DNA from: Candidatus Rokuibacteriota bacterium
Lineage (GTDB): Bacteria > Methylomirabilota > Methylomirabilia > Rokubacteriales > CSP1-6
Assembly (NCBI GenBank): GCA_003220435.1
Contig: QHSL01000036.1
Coordinates: 1-36,143 of the forward strand
Length of the DNA stretch: 36,143 bases
Direction of reading: 5' to 3'
This document shows, in pieces, positions 22,333 to 31,544 of this stretch. Both the position numbers and the translations under genes were made by a program. The notes beneath the pieces were generated by a model. The model made no database searches. It saw only the letters and a list, made by a program, of their open reading frames with translations, and had not been told where the DNA came from. Positions within the stretch are counted from its first letter, which is position 1, and every line of letters begins with the position of its first letter.

Positions 22333-23451
22333 GTGACGACGGTCTTGCATCTCATCGAGTCGAGCGAGCCCGGCGGCGCTGAAAAGATCCTCGCGAGCCT
22401 GGTTCAGAAGCTGGATCCCGAGCGGTTCCGGTCGGTCGTGGCCCTCCTTGACGACGGGTGGCTCTACACCGAGCTGGTGAAGGGCGGGCACGAGACTCAC
22501 GTCCTTCCCCAGAAGCGAGGACTCGACGCCGGCTGGGTGGGCCGGTGCGCCGATCTCATCCGGCGATACAACGTACGGCTCGTCCACGCGCACGAGTTCG
22601 CGATGAACGTGTACGGCGGCATCGCCGCGCGCCGCGTGAACGTGCCCATCATCGCCACCGTGCACGGCACGCTCTACGCAGGCGAGAAGTGGCGCCGCCG
22701 CCTTGCCTACCGGCTAGTGGCGCGCTATGCCGACCGGATGGTCGCCGTCTCCGACGACGTGAAGCGCTTCCTGGTCGAGCGGGTCGGCGTCCAGCCGGCC
22801 CACCTGACCACGATCCACAACGGGATCGACACGACGGCGTTCGAGCCGCCCGGTCAAAAGGACACGATCAGGCGGGAGCTCGGGATCTCGGAGGGAAGCC
22901 CGGTGATCGGCACAACCGGCGCCCTTCGACCGGTGAAGGGGCACACCTATCTGTTGAAGGCGATGCACGGGGTCGTGAAGGAATTCCCGGGCGCGACGCT
23001 GGTGATCGCGGGCGAGGGGCCGCTGCTGAAGGAGCTGCAGGACGAGGCGATCAAGCTGGGAATCGAGCAGAACGTCCGATTTCTCGGCTTTCGCGAGGAC
23101 GTCGCGGCGCTGCTGGAATGCATGGACGTGTTCGTCCTGCCGTCGCTCTCGGAAGGGTTCTCGCCGGTGGTCGCGACCGACGTCGGTGGCAACGCTGAAG
23201 CGCTCGGTGGCGGCACGGGGCTCCTCGTGCCGGCGCAGGATCCCGACGGCCTCGCGGCACGACTCATCTTGCTCCTGCGCGATCAGCACCTGGCGCGGCG
23301 CCTCGCCAGCGGCGCCCGGCGCAGAGTCCGCGAGCACTTCGGCCTCGACCGGATGGTGAAGTCGTACCGGGACCTCTACGAGTCCGCGTTGCTGAAGGTG
23401 ATCCTGTTCAAATGGTGCTTGTGGCAGACCGCCGAGCTCCTCTCCGCCTGA
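22333..23451 (+). CDS. GT4-family glycosyltransferase with in-frame deletion at the EX7E motif
   Basis: This 372-residue GT-B glycosyltransferase starts TTVLHLIESSEPGGAEKIL, has LVHAHEFAMNVYGG and TVHGTLYAG in the acceptor domain, and TTIHNGIDT, TTGALRPVKGHTYLL and VIAGEGPLLKEL in the donor domain. The family's EX7E motif should read like SEGFxxxxLEAMAAGxPVVATDVGGN. Here SEGFS is followed at once by PVVATDVGGN (Glu274 present, second Glu and about 11 residues missing) with the frame kept. Donor binding may be impaired. I chose GTG at 22333 because AAAGGCGG precedes it and the protein then starts at the usual beta-1; GTG at 22303 is an alternative. The C-terminus (ILFKWCLWQTAELLSA) is atypical. 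Donor and acceptor are unknown. Confidence 0.85.
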   Translation: MTTVLHLIESSEPGGAEKILASLVQKLDPERFRSVVALLDDGWLYTELVKGGHETHVLPQKRGLDAGWVGRCADLIRRYNVRLVHAHEFAMNVYGGIAARRVNVPIIATVHGTLYAGEKWRRRLAYRLVARYADRMVAVSDDVKRFLVERVGVQPAHLTTIHNGIDTTAFEPPGQKDTIRRELGISEGSPVIGTTGALRPVKGHTYLLKAMHGVVKEFPGATLVIAGEGPLLKELQDEAIKLGIEQNVRFLGFREDVAALLECMDVFVLPSLSEGFSPVVATDVGGNAEALGGGTGLLVPAQDPDGLAARLILLLRDQHLARRLASGARRRVREHFGLDRMVKSYRDLYESALLKVILFKWCLWQTAELLSA

Positions 23452-23458
23452 TTCCGGC

Positions 23459-24373
23459 GTGAAGCTGACCGTCGAGTTTCCGAGCGTCTCGTATCGCGAG
23501 GGACCGCAGGGCGTGCTGCGGCTGGCGCGGGCCATCGAGCAGATCGGCTACGACCACATCGACGTGTTCGACCACGTGGTGATGGGCTACCCGATCGCCG
23601 GCCGCCCGCCCGGCCCCTACACACCGACCATGCCCATCCTCGAGGCGCTGATGACCCTCTCGGCCATCGCCGCCGTGACGTCGCGCGTGACGCTCGGCAC
23701 CGAGGTGCTCGTGCTGCCGCAGCGCCACCCGACCCTCGTCGCCAAGCAGGTGAGCACCCTCGATACCTTATCGGGCGGCCGGGTGAGGCTCGGCGTCGGC
23801 GTGGGCTGGCAGGAATCCGAGTACGAGGCCCTCGGCGAGGATTTCCACACGCGTGGCGCGCGCGTGGACGACGCGATTCGCCTGATGCGCGCCTGGTGGT
23901 CCGACGCTCGGGTCGACTTCAAGAGCGAGCACTATCCGATCACCGCGATGGCGATGGAGCCCAAGCCGCCACAGGGGCGCCGTCTGCCGATCTGGGTCGG
24001 CGGGCGCTCCGAGCGCGCCTTGCGCCGCGTGGGCGAGCTCGGCGACGGCTGGCTCGGGAGCCAGGTCGCCGACGCCGCGGGTGGGCGGCGCGACATCGCG
24101 ACGATCCGTCGCTATGCCGAGGCCGCGGGCCGTGATCCCGGCTCGATCGGCCTGCAGAGCATGGTGGCCTCCCCGCCGAAGGACGCTGAGGGCAAGCGCT
24201 TCTACGCCGAGCACGACCGGGTCGTGGCCCGCGTGGTCGAGCTCAAGGCGGTGGGCTTCGAGTGGGTCGCGCTGAACGCGACCGCGATCTTCCAGGCGGG
24301 CGCGCGCTCAGTCGACGCGATGATCGACGCGCTCGGCGCGCTGCACACGAAGATCCGCAGCGCGGTCGGCTAG
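23459..24373 (+). CDS. LLM-class F420-dependent oxidoreductase
   Basis: This 304-residue luciferase-like monooxygenase TIM barrel is of the F420-dependent type. It has the family start (LTVEFPSVS), the HIDVFDHV segment near 35-45, SRVTLGTEVLVLPQRHPTLVAKQVSTLDTLSGGRVRLGVGVGW at about 80-120, LPIWVGGRSERALRR near 180, and the C-terminal barrel closure. Such enzymes oxidise or reduce diverse substrates with deazaflavin or flavin cofactors. The start is GTG at 23459, 8 nt after the glycosyltransferase stop, so it is probably co-transcribed with that gene, though functional linkage is unproven. Its stop overlaps the end of the convergent peroxiredoxin-like gene by 4 bp. Confidence 0.9.
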   Translation: MKLTVEFPSVSYREGPQGVLRLARAIEQIGYDHIDVFDHVVMGYPIAGRPPGPYTPTMPILEALMTLSAIAAVTSRVTLGTEVLVLPQRHPTLVAKQVSTLDTLSGGRVRLGVGVGWQESEYEALGEDFHTRGARVDDAIRLMRAWWSDARVDFKSEHYPITAMAMEPKPPQGRRLPIWVGGRSERALRRVGELGDGWLGSQVADAAGGRRDIATIRRYAEAAGRDPGSIGLQSMVASPPKDAEGKRFYAEHDRVVARVVELKAVGFEWVALNATAIFQAGARSVDAMIDALGALHTKIRSAVG

Positions 24374-25029
24374 CGGCTCGCCACCGCGCGAGCCGCGGCG
24401 AGAATCTCTTCAGCCGCGGGGAACTTGCCGACTCCGGCGGTGCCCTCGGTCGCGCACTCGATGTTGGCCCAGCGCACGATGCCGCCGCGGTCGATCAAGA
24501 ACTGCCCCTTGAGCTGAGGGAACTGCCGTTCCTGATCGGCCCGATCGGTCGCGTTCTCGACATAGCCGTCCCGCTTCGCCGTCGCCATCACGGCCTCCAT
24601 GACCGGCAGCGGTCCTGGCAGCTCCCGGAAGGGATTGATCCGCGTCGTTTCCATCGCCTTCATGAACTCTGGGGTCAGCTCAGGCTTCGGTATGCCGTAC
24701 GCGCGATGGGTGGTGAGGTGAGGATCAGAGGCCAGCCGCACCGGGGTCGGGCGAAACTTGAAGTAGAGCTGGGCGTTCTCGGGCGGCGTCGCCACGATCG
24801 CGAGCGACTCCACGCCGAGCGGCTTGAGCTTGCTTTCGTTCGCGCTCATCTGCGCGATCTGGCGCCGGCAGAAGGGACACCAGAGCCCAATGAGCAGAGC
24901 GAGGAAAAGGGGGCTCCGTCCTCGATAGTCCGCCAGGGACACCGGCGCCTTTCCGTCGACGGAGGGAAGAGTGAACTCGGGTGCGGGCTCGCCGGGCGCC
25001 ACCGGAGGACGTGATTCAGCACTCGTCAT
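24370..25029 (-). CDS. Peroxiredoxin-like (AhpC/TSA-redoxin) protein with CPFC motif
   Basis: This 219-residue thioredoxin-fold protein reads GEPAPEFTLPSVDGKAPVSLADYRG, then LFLALLIGLWCPFCRRQIAQM, with the redox pair Cys51 and Cys54. The long insert RINPFRELPGPLPV and the late LKGQFLIDRGGIVRWANIE match redoxin-domain proteins related to bacterioferritin-comigratory or alkyl-hydroperoxide-reductase families. A CxxC in place of the peroxiredoxin TxxC suggests a thiol-disulfide reductase or atypical peroxiredoxin. AAGGAG lies before the ATG at 25029. It is 22 bp downstream of the frameshifted cyclase gene on the same strand, so it might be co-transcribed with it; no membrane anchor or signal peptide is visible. 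Confidence 0.88.
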   Translation of the reverse strand: MTSAESRPPVAPGEPAPEFTLPSVDGKAPVSLADYRGRSPLFLALLIGLWCPFCRRQIAQMSANESKLKPLGVESLAIVATPPENAQLYFKFRPTPVRLASDPHLTTHRAYGIPKPELTPEFMKAMETTRINPFRELPGPLPVMEAVMATAKRDGYVENATDRADQERQFPQLKGQFLIDRGGIVRWANIECATEGTAGVGKFPAAEEILAAARAVASR

Positions 25030-25051
25030 GACACACTCCTTCGTGTTCTCG

Positions 25052-28000
25052 TCAGCACAGGAATGGCAGCACCATCAGCGCGTCGGGCGCGACGCCGGCC
25101 CTCTCACAGACCTCTTGCGCCTTCGTCAGGTACGCCTCGGCCTTGCCCGCGTTGCCCGCGTCGAGATAGAGAGTCGCCAGACCGTCATAGCAGGGGAACA
25201 GGAGCTGGGGCTCACCGATTTGCTCGGCCAGGCCCAACGCCTCCTCGTACTTGGCGAAGGCCTCGCGGTGCTCGCCGTGGCATTGATGGATCTGGCCGAG
25301 GACGATCAGCGGCACGGCCAGGTGATCGAGCAGGCCGAGACGCCGGTCGAGGTCGATGGCGGCTTGCGCCGCTTCCACGCCTTCGGCCTCGCACCGGTCG
25401 GTCAGCGCGCAGTAGGCCACGGCGAGGTTGGCGTAGAGGCGCGACTGGAAGCCAAGGTCGCCGACCTTCTTCGCGGTCTCGAGCCCCCGGAGACAGGTCT
25501 CGATGCTGCGGCGGGGATCGAGCGAGCTGTACAGCACTCCTAGATTTGTATACCCGCGACAGGCTGCTTGCAGCAATTCGTGCCGCTCCGCCAGGCCGAT
25601 GCTTCGCTCGATCTGCTCGACCGCCTCGGCCAGCCGGCCGGTGCGCGCCAGCGCGACGCCCAGGGTGTTGTACGCCTGCGCGCGCATGGTCGTCGCCTCG
25701 CGAGCCCGCTCGGGCTCGATGGCGGCCTCTTGCTCGTGCGTCGCCTCGGCCAGCGCGCGCTCGGCCCAGGTGATTGCTCCGGCGTTGTCCCCGGCGCGGA
25801 ACGCGAGCCGTCCCATCTCCTGAAAGAGATGCGCCCGCTCGATCGGATCGTCGTGCTCGCCGAGCAACTCGAGGCCGGACGTGAAGCACGCCGCGGCGCG
25901 CTCGCGGTCGCCCGCTTCCCAGTAGAGCCCGCCGATCTTCCGTTGCACGCGCGCGGCCGCCGCGCGGTCGCCGTCTCGGTCGCTCTCCTTGCGCACGGTT
26001 TCGTAGTGAGCGAGCGCGTCGGTCCGCCGCCCGGTGAGGCCCAGGAGGTCGGCGAGCCGCTCGTGCGCGACGCGTCCGTCGGCGCCGCCGCCGGGACACT
26101 CGGAGAGGGCCTGGAGCGCGCGCTCGTAGTGCCGGATCGCGTCGTCGTTGGCGTACACGGCCCTCGCCCAGTCGCCAGCGGCCACCAGGTAGCGCGCTCC
26201 GCGCGGCTTGTCTGTGCTGAGGCTCCAGTGATGACCGAGGGCTTCGAGGTCGCTCAGCCGCTCCGGGTGCGGGCCGGCCGCCTGCTCGAGCGCTCGTCCC
26301 ACACGCTCGTGAAGCTCGGTCCGTCGAGCCAGCAGGAGGTTCTGGTACACCACCTCGTGCACGAGCGCGTGCGGGAAGCGATATCGCGCTTTCTCGTGCC
26401 ACTGCCCCAGCGGCTGCACCAGATCGGCCTCGGCGAGCTGCTCGAGCACCGCGTCGATGGCGCTCGGCTCGGTCGCGACGGCTCGAAGCAGCGAACCGTC
26501 GAACGTCGCCCCGAGCACGGCCGATTCTTGAAGCAGCCGCCGCGCCGGCGCGGGCAGGCGGTCGACCCGCGAGAGCAGAAGCCCATGGAGCGTCGGTGGG
26601 ATGACCGCCTCGGACACCGTGGCGCAGGTCCACCGGCCCCCCTCGCGATGGAGCAATCCTCGGCCCACCAGGCTGCGCACGATCTCCTCGACGAAGAGCG
26701 GATTGCCGCCCGCCCGGGCGGCGATGAAGTCTGGAAGCTGCGCGAGGTCTGCCGACGCGCCGAAGAAGCTCGTCACGAGGGTGCGCATCTCGTCCGCGGA
26801 GAGCGGAGCGACCCGGATGACGGACTGGGCGGCTCGGGTCACCAGCGGCGGCTTCGTATCCGGCCGGTGCGAGAGCAGCACGATGAATGGCCGCTCCGGC
26901 AGCTGGTCGACCACCTGGCGCAGCAGGTCGACCGAGGCGGTGTCGGCCCAGTGGAGGTCCTCGACCAGGAGGAGCAGCGGCTCGCGCTCGAGGCGCCGCT
27001 CGACCAGCGCCCGTGCGGCCAGCGCGATCTGGCGCTGGAGCTGCTCGGGCTCGATGTCGGGGTGCGCCTCGCCCTCGAGGCCGAGCACGTAGCTCAGCAC
27101 CGGCGCGATCGCCGTCGCCTCGTCGTTCCGCGCGCCGCCCGGATACGCTTCGCGAAAGAGCGCGCCGAAGACGCCGTACGTCGGCTCGCCGAGCGAGGAG
27201 CATGCGGCGCGGCGCAGGGCGATGCGCGCCAATCGTCCGTCGGCCTCCAGCCGTGCCAGGAACTCCGCGATGAGCCGAGACTTGCCTGTGCCGGCCTCAC
27301 CGACGAGGCTCACGACCTGCGTGCGCCCGCGCTCCATCCGATCGAATGCGGACAGGAGCTGACCGAGCTCGTTGGCTCGCCCGATGAGCGGCGCGGCTAG
27401 CCCGAGCGCCGTGAGACCGCGAGCCGATCCGGGCGTCGCCAGGGCACCCACGAGGCGGTGGACGACGATCGGCTCGGTCTTGCCGCGAAGCGCCAGCTCG
27501 CCGGCGGACTCGAACGCGAAGCGGTGGTGCGCGAGGCCGCGGGTGGACTCGGAGACCAGGATCGTACCGGGATCCGCGGCCGAGAGCAGACGCGACGTCG
27601 TGTTCACGGTGTCTCCCGTGACGGCGTAGGCATCACCACCGGCGCCGCCGATGCTGCCGGCCACCACCGGCCCGGTGTGGATGCCCACGTGCAGGACGAC
27701 GGGCTGGCCGAGACGCGCCTCCCATTCGAGGCTCAGCGCGGCGGCACGCTCGAGCAGCTCGAGCGCGGCCTCGCAGGCACGCGCCGGATCGTCCTCGTGC
27801 GCGACCGGCGCGCCGAAGACCGCGAGCACCGCGTCGCCGACGAATTTCTCCACGAAGCCGTCGTAGCGCTTGATCGTCCGGGCGAACGTCTCGAACAGGA
27901 CGTTCTGGAAGGCGCGGACCTGCTCGGGATCGAGCCGCTCGGAGAGCGCCGTGAAGCCGGAGAGATCTGCGAAGAGCACCGTCACCTGACGCCGATCGGC

Positions 28001-28235
28001 CTCCTGACTCTTCTGGCGCGAGGGCCGCGGGCGGCGTGACTGGTGTGGCCGCGACCGGCGTCGGGGCGACCGCGCCGCGCCCCGCCCCGCAGCGTGGACA
28101 GAACGCGAAGTCGGGCTCGCACGCGAAGCCGCAGGCGGGGCAGGGAGCCGGCAGCCGTCGCCCGCAGCGCGGGCAGAACGCGAATTCCGCGGAAACCGCG
28201 GTGCCGCAGCCGGAGCACGCGCTCACGCCATCCAC
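25052..28235 (-). pseudogene. Zinc-ribbon / class III cyclase / AAA / TPR gene with a frameshift in its linker
   Basis: The N-terminus, from GTG at 28235 (or GTG at 28226, with AGGTGG before it), encodes two zinc ribbons (CSGC/CPRC and CPAC/CPRC) and a Pro-Ala-Thr linker. The continuation in another frame, coherent from about 28012 (SQEADRRQVTVLFADLSGF), is a class III cyclase domain with both metal Asp residues (FADLSGF, KFVGDAVLAVFG). A STAND/AAA ATPase follows (Walker A GEAGTGKS, Walker B LLLLVEDLHWAD), then TPR-like repeats to the stop at 25052. The two frames differ by one base, so the shift lies between about 28013 and 28088. The only start in the second frame (GTG 27985) cuts into the first cyclase strand. 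It is therefore a frameshifted gene, a sequencing error or a recoding site. The organisation otherwise matches the paralogue at 8545-11901, and the Lys before GDA is retained. Confidence 0.85.
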
Positions 28236-28291
28236 CTGGCCTATGTTACCTTCCCCCCTGTCCGTGCGGAGAAGAAGCGAGAGGAGACGCC

Positions 28292-29539
28292 ATGGACTTC
28301 GAGGTCACCTACACCGAGGAGCAGCAGCGGTTCCGGCGGGAGGTCCGCGCCTGGCTCGAGGCGAACGTGCCGGCGAGCGTCCAGCGCATTCCCCTGTCGC
28401 CGGAGGACAACTACCAGCGCTATCTCGAGCTCCGCGCCCTCGGTCGGACGCTCGGGGCGAAGGGCTGGCTCTATGCGACGGCGCCGGCGAAGTACGGCGG
28501 CGGCGGCCTCGACGTCGACCACGCGATCATTCTTGAAGAAGAGGTGGACAGGTTCGACCTCTCGCTGCCTCCGTACTACGACAGCGGTGGCCGACTCGGC
28601 TCGGCGTCGATCCTGGTCTGGGGCACGGAGGAGCAGCGGCAGGCGCTGCTGCCGTCGATCTACAAGGGCGAGGTCCGCACCTGGCAGCTTCTCACCGAGC
28701 CCGGCGCCGGCTCGGATCTCGCGGGCGTGCGGATGACGACGGCCGTCCGCGACGGCGACGACTACGTCATCAACGGCCAGAAGATCTTCGTCGGCAGCGA
28801 CAACGGGACGGACCGGATCTGGATGATCGTCAACACCGACCCGAAGGGCAAGCGCCACGAGAACCTCTCGTGGTTCATGATCGACGCGAACCTGCCGGGC
28901 ATCACGGTGCGGCCGATGGAGCTGATGGGCACCGGCGGCGAGGGCGGCACCGACAGCGGGGTCAAGCAGACGGTCTTCTTCGACGACGTCCGCGTGCCCG
29001 CCTTCGCGCTGGTCGGCGGCGAGAACAAGGGCTGGAAGGTCGCCACCACGCACCTCGAACTCGAGCACGGGGGCGGCGGCCGGATCGGCCGCAACCGGGT
29101 GTGGGACCGCTTGCTCCGGTACTGCCAGGAGACGAAGCGCGACGGCGTCCCGCTCAGCCAGCAGCAGGACATCCGCGACAGCCTCGCCGACATCTACATC
29201 AAGACCGAGGTGCAGCGCCTGTTCGGCGTGCGGAACTTCTGGCTCACCTACGCGCGCAAGCCGAAGTCGTACGAGGGACCGCAGCTCTCGTACTACCGCA
29301 AGACCACCGGCCTCTGGATGACCGGGGCCATCCTCGAGGCGGTCGGGCCCGCCGCGCTCACCACCGACACCATATGGGGCTCGGCGGGCGGATTCCTCGA
29401 GACTCAGCAGCGCAACGGCATCGTCTCCGTCCATCCCGGCGGCACCACCGACATCCAGCGCGTGCAGATGGCTCGGCGCATCGGGATCGGCCGGTCCACC
29501 CGTGAGGCGGCCGGCACCGTCCACGGGGGCGACGCATGA
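28292..29539 (+). CDS. Acyl-CoA dehydrogenase (first of a pair)
   Basis: This 415-residue FAD-dependent acyl-CoA dehydrogenase reads VTYTEEQQRFRREVRAWLEANVP at the start and LLTEPGAGSDLAGVRMTTAVRDGDDYVINGQKIFVG in the middle beta domain. VRVPAFALVGGENKGWKVAT follows, and a C-terminal helical domain ends SVHPGGTTDIQRVQMARRIGIG. Such enzymes form the alpha,beta double bond of acyl-CoA in fatty-acid, steroid or aromatic degradation. GAGGAGA precedes the ATG at 28292. A frame extending further upstream to 28043 is only an overlap with the minus-strand cyclase gene. The next dehydrogenase starts 16 nt after its stop; this pairing suggests a heteromeric enzyme, as in FadE26/FadE27-type complexes. 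Confidence 0.92.
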   Translation: MDFEVTYTEEQQRFRREVRAWLEANVPASVQRIPLSPEDNYQRYLELRALGRTLGAKGWLYATAPAKYGGGGLDVDHAIILEEEVDRFDLSLPPYYDSGGRLGSASILVWGTEEQRQALLPSIYKGEVRTWQLLTEPGAGSDLAGVRMTTAVRDGDDYVINGQKIFVGSDNGTDRIWMIVNTDPKGKRHENLSWFMIDANLPGITVRPMELMGTGGEGGTDSGVKQTVFFDDVRVPAFALVGGENKGWKVATTHLELEHGGGGRIGRNRVWDRLLRYCQETKRDGVPLSQQQDIRDSLADIYIKTEVQRLFGVRNFWLTYARKPKSYEGPQLSYYRKTTGLWMTGAILEAVGPAALTTDTIWGSAGGFLETQQRNGIVSVHPGGTTDIQRVQMARRIGIGRSTREAAGTVHGGDA

Positions 29540-29555
29540 AGAGCGAGCGGAGCAC

Positions 29556-30677
29556 ATGGATCTAGCGCTGACCGAAAGCCAGGAGATGCTGCGCACCGCC
29601 GCGCGCACCTTCATGGAGCGCGAGGCGCCGGTCGACGTGGTCGTGGGGTTGCAGAAGGCCGAGTCGTCGCTCGAGCCCGGGCTCTGGCGCAAGGCCGCCA
29701 AGCTCGGGTGGCTGGGAATCTTGATCCCGACCGAGTACGGGGGCAGCGGTGATCGCCTCAGCGATGCCGCGGTGCTTTACGAGGAGCTCGGCCGCGGGCC
29801 GCTGCCGGGACCGTTCTTCAGCTCCGGTGTGCTGGGAGCGCTCACGGTGCTGGAGGGCGCGACCGAGGACCAGCGCCGTCGGCTCCTGCCCGGGATCGCG
29901 AGCGGGGAGCGCGTGCTGACGGTCGCCATCACCGAGCCCAACGCGTCCTGGGGGCCGGCCGGCATCACGCTGGCCCCGCAGGGGAAGAACGGCGGGTACA
30001 CGCTCAACGGCACCAAGCTGTTCGTGAGCGATGCCACATCGGCCACCGACCTGGTCGTGGCGGTCAGGACGGGCGAGGGGACCAACGACGTGAGCCTGCT
30101 GCACGTGGACGCGCGCGCCCCGGGCGTGACGACGCGACGGCTGCCGGGCTTCCTCTCATGGCAGTGCGAGGTGTCGTTCGACAACGTCGAGGTGGAGCGC
30201 GCCGCGCTGCTCGGCGAGGCGCAGCGAGGCTGGGCCGCGCTCGCCAAGGCGCTCGAACGCGCAGTACCACTGCTGTGCGCGTACATCGTGGGCGGATGCC
30301 AGGCCGTGTACGAGAAGTCCGTCGTCTACACCCAGACCCGCGTCCAGTTCGGCGTGCCGATCGGCCGGTTCCAGCGCGTGCAGGATCACGTCGTCCGCCT
30401 CGTGAATCATCTGGACAGCGCCCGCTGGACGACGTGGGAGGCGCTCTGGAAGCTCGACACCGGCCGCCCGGCGACGGCGAGCGTTCACATGGCCAAGGCC
30501 GTCGCCAGCGAAGCGTACCTCGAGGCCTGCAACGCCGCCCATGAGGTGCACGCAGGGATGGGCGTGCTCATCGAGTACGGGCTGGCGGCGCACACGCAGA
30601 TGTCGCGGACGCTGTTCCACTTCCTCGGCGACCCGCGCTGGCACAAGCGCCGGATGGCCGACGCGCTCGAGTGGTGA
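29556..30677 (+). CDS. Acyl-CoA dehydrogenase (second of a pair)
   Basis: This is a 373-residue acyl-CoA dehydrogenase. LALTESQEMLRTAARTFMERE is followed by LGWLGILIPTEYGGSGDRLSDAAVLYEELGRGPLPGPF, then VAITEPNASWGPAGITL, and the C-terminal domain GVPIGRFQRVQDHVVRL with EVHAGMGVLIEYGLAAHTQMSRT. The sequence is shorter and more divergent than the first gene's product. That is usual for the second subunit of heteromeric dehydrogenases, in which one subunit provides the FAD/catalytic site. I chose ATG 29556, with GGAG just upstream, over an earlier start at 29502 inside the previous gene. It is convergent with the exonuclease III gene, and no separate terminator hairpin is visible in the 14 bp between them. 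Confidence 0.9.
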   Translation: MDLALTESQEMLRTAARTFMEREAPVDVVVGLQKAESSLEPGLWRKAAKLGWLGILIPTEYGGSGDRLSDAAVLYEELGRGPLPGPFFSSGVLGALTVLEGATEDQRRRLLPGIASGERVLTVAITEPNASWGPAGITLAPQGKNGGYTLNGTKLFVSDATSATDLVVAVRTGEGTNDVSLLHVDARAPGVTTRRLPGFLSWQCEVSFDNVEVERAALLGEAQRGWAALAKALERAVPLLCAYIVGGCQAVYEKSVVYTQTRVQFGVPIGRFQRVQDHVVRLVNHLDSARWTTWEALWKLDTGRPATASVHMAKAVASEAYLEACNAAHEVHAGMGVLIEYGLAAHTQMSRTLFHFLGDPRWHKRRMADALEW

Positions 30678-30691
30678 CGGCTACTTCTTAG

Positions 30692-31531
30692 CTACTTCCA
30701 GCCCGGGTTGAAGGCGTGCCCGGGCTGGTCGAGATCGATCGCGAGCGGCGCGTGGTCTGACGGTACGGGCTTGCCCTTCCGGGCTTCCCGGTCGATCTCG
30801 GCCCACACCGTACGCGCCGCGACCGGCTCGGTGACGAGCAGGTGATCGATGCGCATCCCGAAGTTCTTGTGGAAGTTGCCGGCGCGGTAGTCCCACCAGG
30901 TGTAGCGGCCGGGCTCTTGATGGCGAAGGCGATAGGCGTCGACGAGCCCCCAGCCGCGTAGCTTCGCGATCGCCGATCGCTCCGGCTCCGAGACGTGCGT
31001 CCCGCCGTGGCACGCCACCGGATCCCAGACGTCGGCGTCCGTCGGCGCCACGTTGTAGTCGCCCCCGAGCGCCATGGGCGCGTTCGGGTCGCACGACTCG
31101 GCGAGCCAGCGCGCGAGGCGCTCGTACCACACGAGCTTCGCCTGGTAGAAGGGCGAGTCGAGCGAGCGGCCGTTGGGCGCGTAGAGGCTCACCACTCGCA
31201 CGCCGCCGCAGACGGCGGAGATCATCCGCGCCTCGGCCAGCGGCTGATCGTCGGCGACGTCCGGTGTCGGATCCGGAGAGAGCGGCTGGCCGAAGTTGGT
31301 GACGACCTCGTCGATGCCCACCCGGCTCGCGATCGCGACGCCGTTCCATCGGCCCTGGCCGTGGTGGGCGAGCTTGTAGCCCGCGCGCACGAACGCCTCG
31401 TGGGGCGCGTCGGCGTCGGTGAGCTTCGTCTCCTGCATCAGCAGCACGTCGGGCTTGGCCCGGTCGAGCCACCAGGCGACTTTGTCGAGCCGCGCTTTCA
31501 GCGAGTTCACGTTCCAGGTGGCGATGCGCAT
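30692..31531 (-). CDS. xth: Exodeoxyribonuclease III (AP endonuclease)
   Basis: This 279-residue EEP-fold nuclease has the complete ExoIII signature. RIATWNVNSLKAR (Asn7 region) is followed by LLMQETK with catalytic Glu34, LGGDYNVAPTDADVW with the Asp/Asn pair, and HKNFGMRIDHLLVT and VPSDHAPLAIDL with the terminal Asp-His. It would cleave abasic sites and degrade duplex DNA 3'-5' in base-excision repair in the cytoplasm. The ATG at 31531 starts the conserved first strand. The stop of the amidohydrolase gene lies 13 bp upstream on the same strand, so the two may share a transcript, although their functions are unrelated. Confidence 0.95.
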   Translation of the reverse strand: MRIATWNVNSLKARLDKVAWWLDRAKPDVLLMQETKLTDADAPHEAFVRAGYKLAHHGQGRWNGVAIASRVGIDEVVTNFGQPLSPDPTPDVADDQPLAEARMISAVCGGVRVVSLYAPNGRSLDSPFYQAKLVWYERLARWLAESCDPNAPMALGGDYNVAPTDADVWDPVACHGGTHVSEPERSAIAKLRGWGLVDAYRLRHQEPGRYTWWDYRAGNFHKNFGMRIDHLLVTEPVAARTVWAEIDREARKGKPVPSDHAPLAIDLDQPGHAFNPGWK

Positions 31532-31544
31532 GTCGCCCGCTAGT

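Noticed and set aside
28043-28291. N-terminal extension of the first acyl-CoA dehydrogenase upstream of 28292.
   Set aside because: The extension is antisense to the zinc-ribbon part of the cyclase gene; the ATG at 28292 with GAGGAGA and the family-typical first residues is better.
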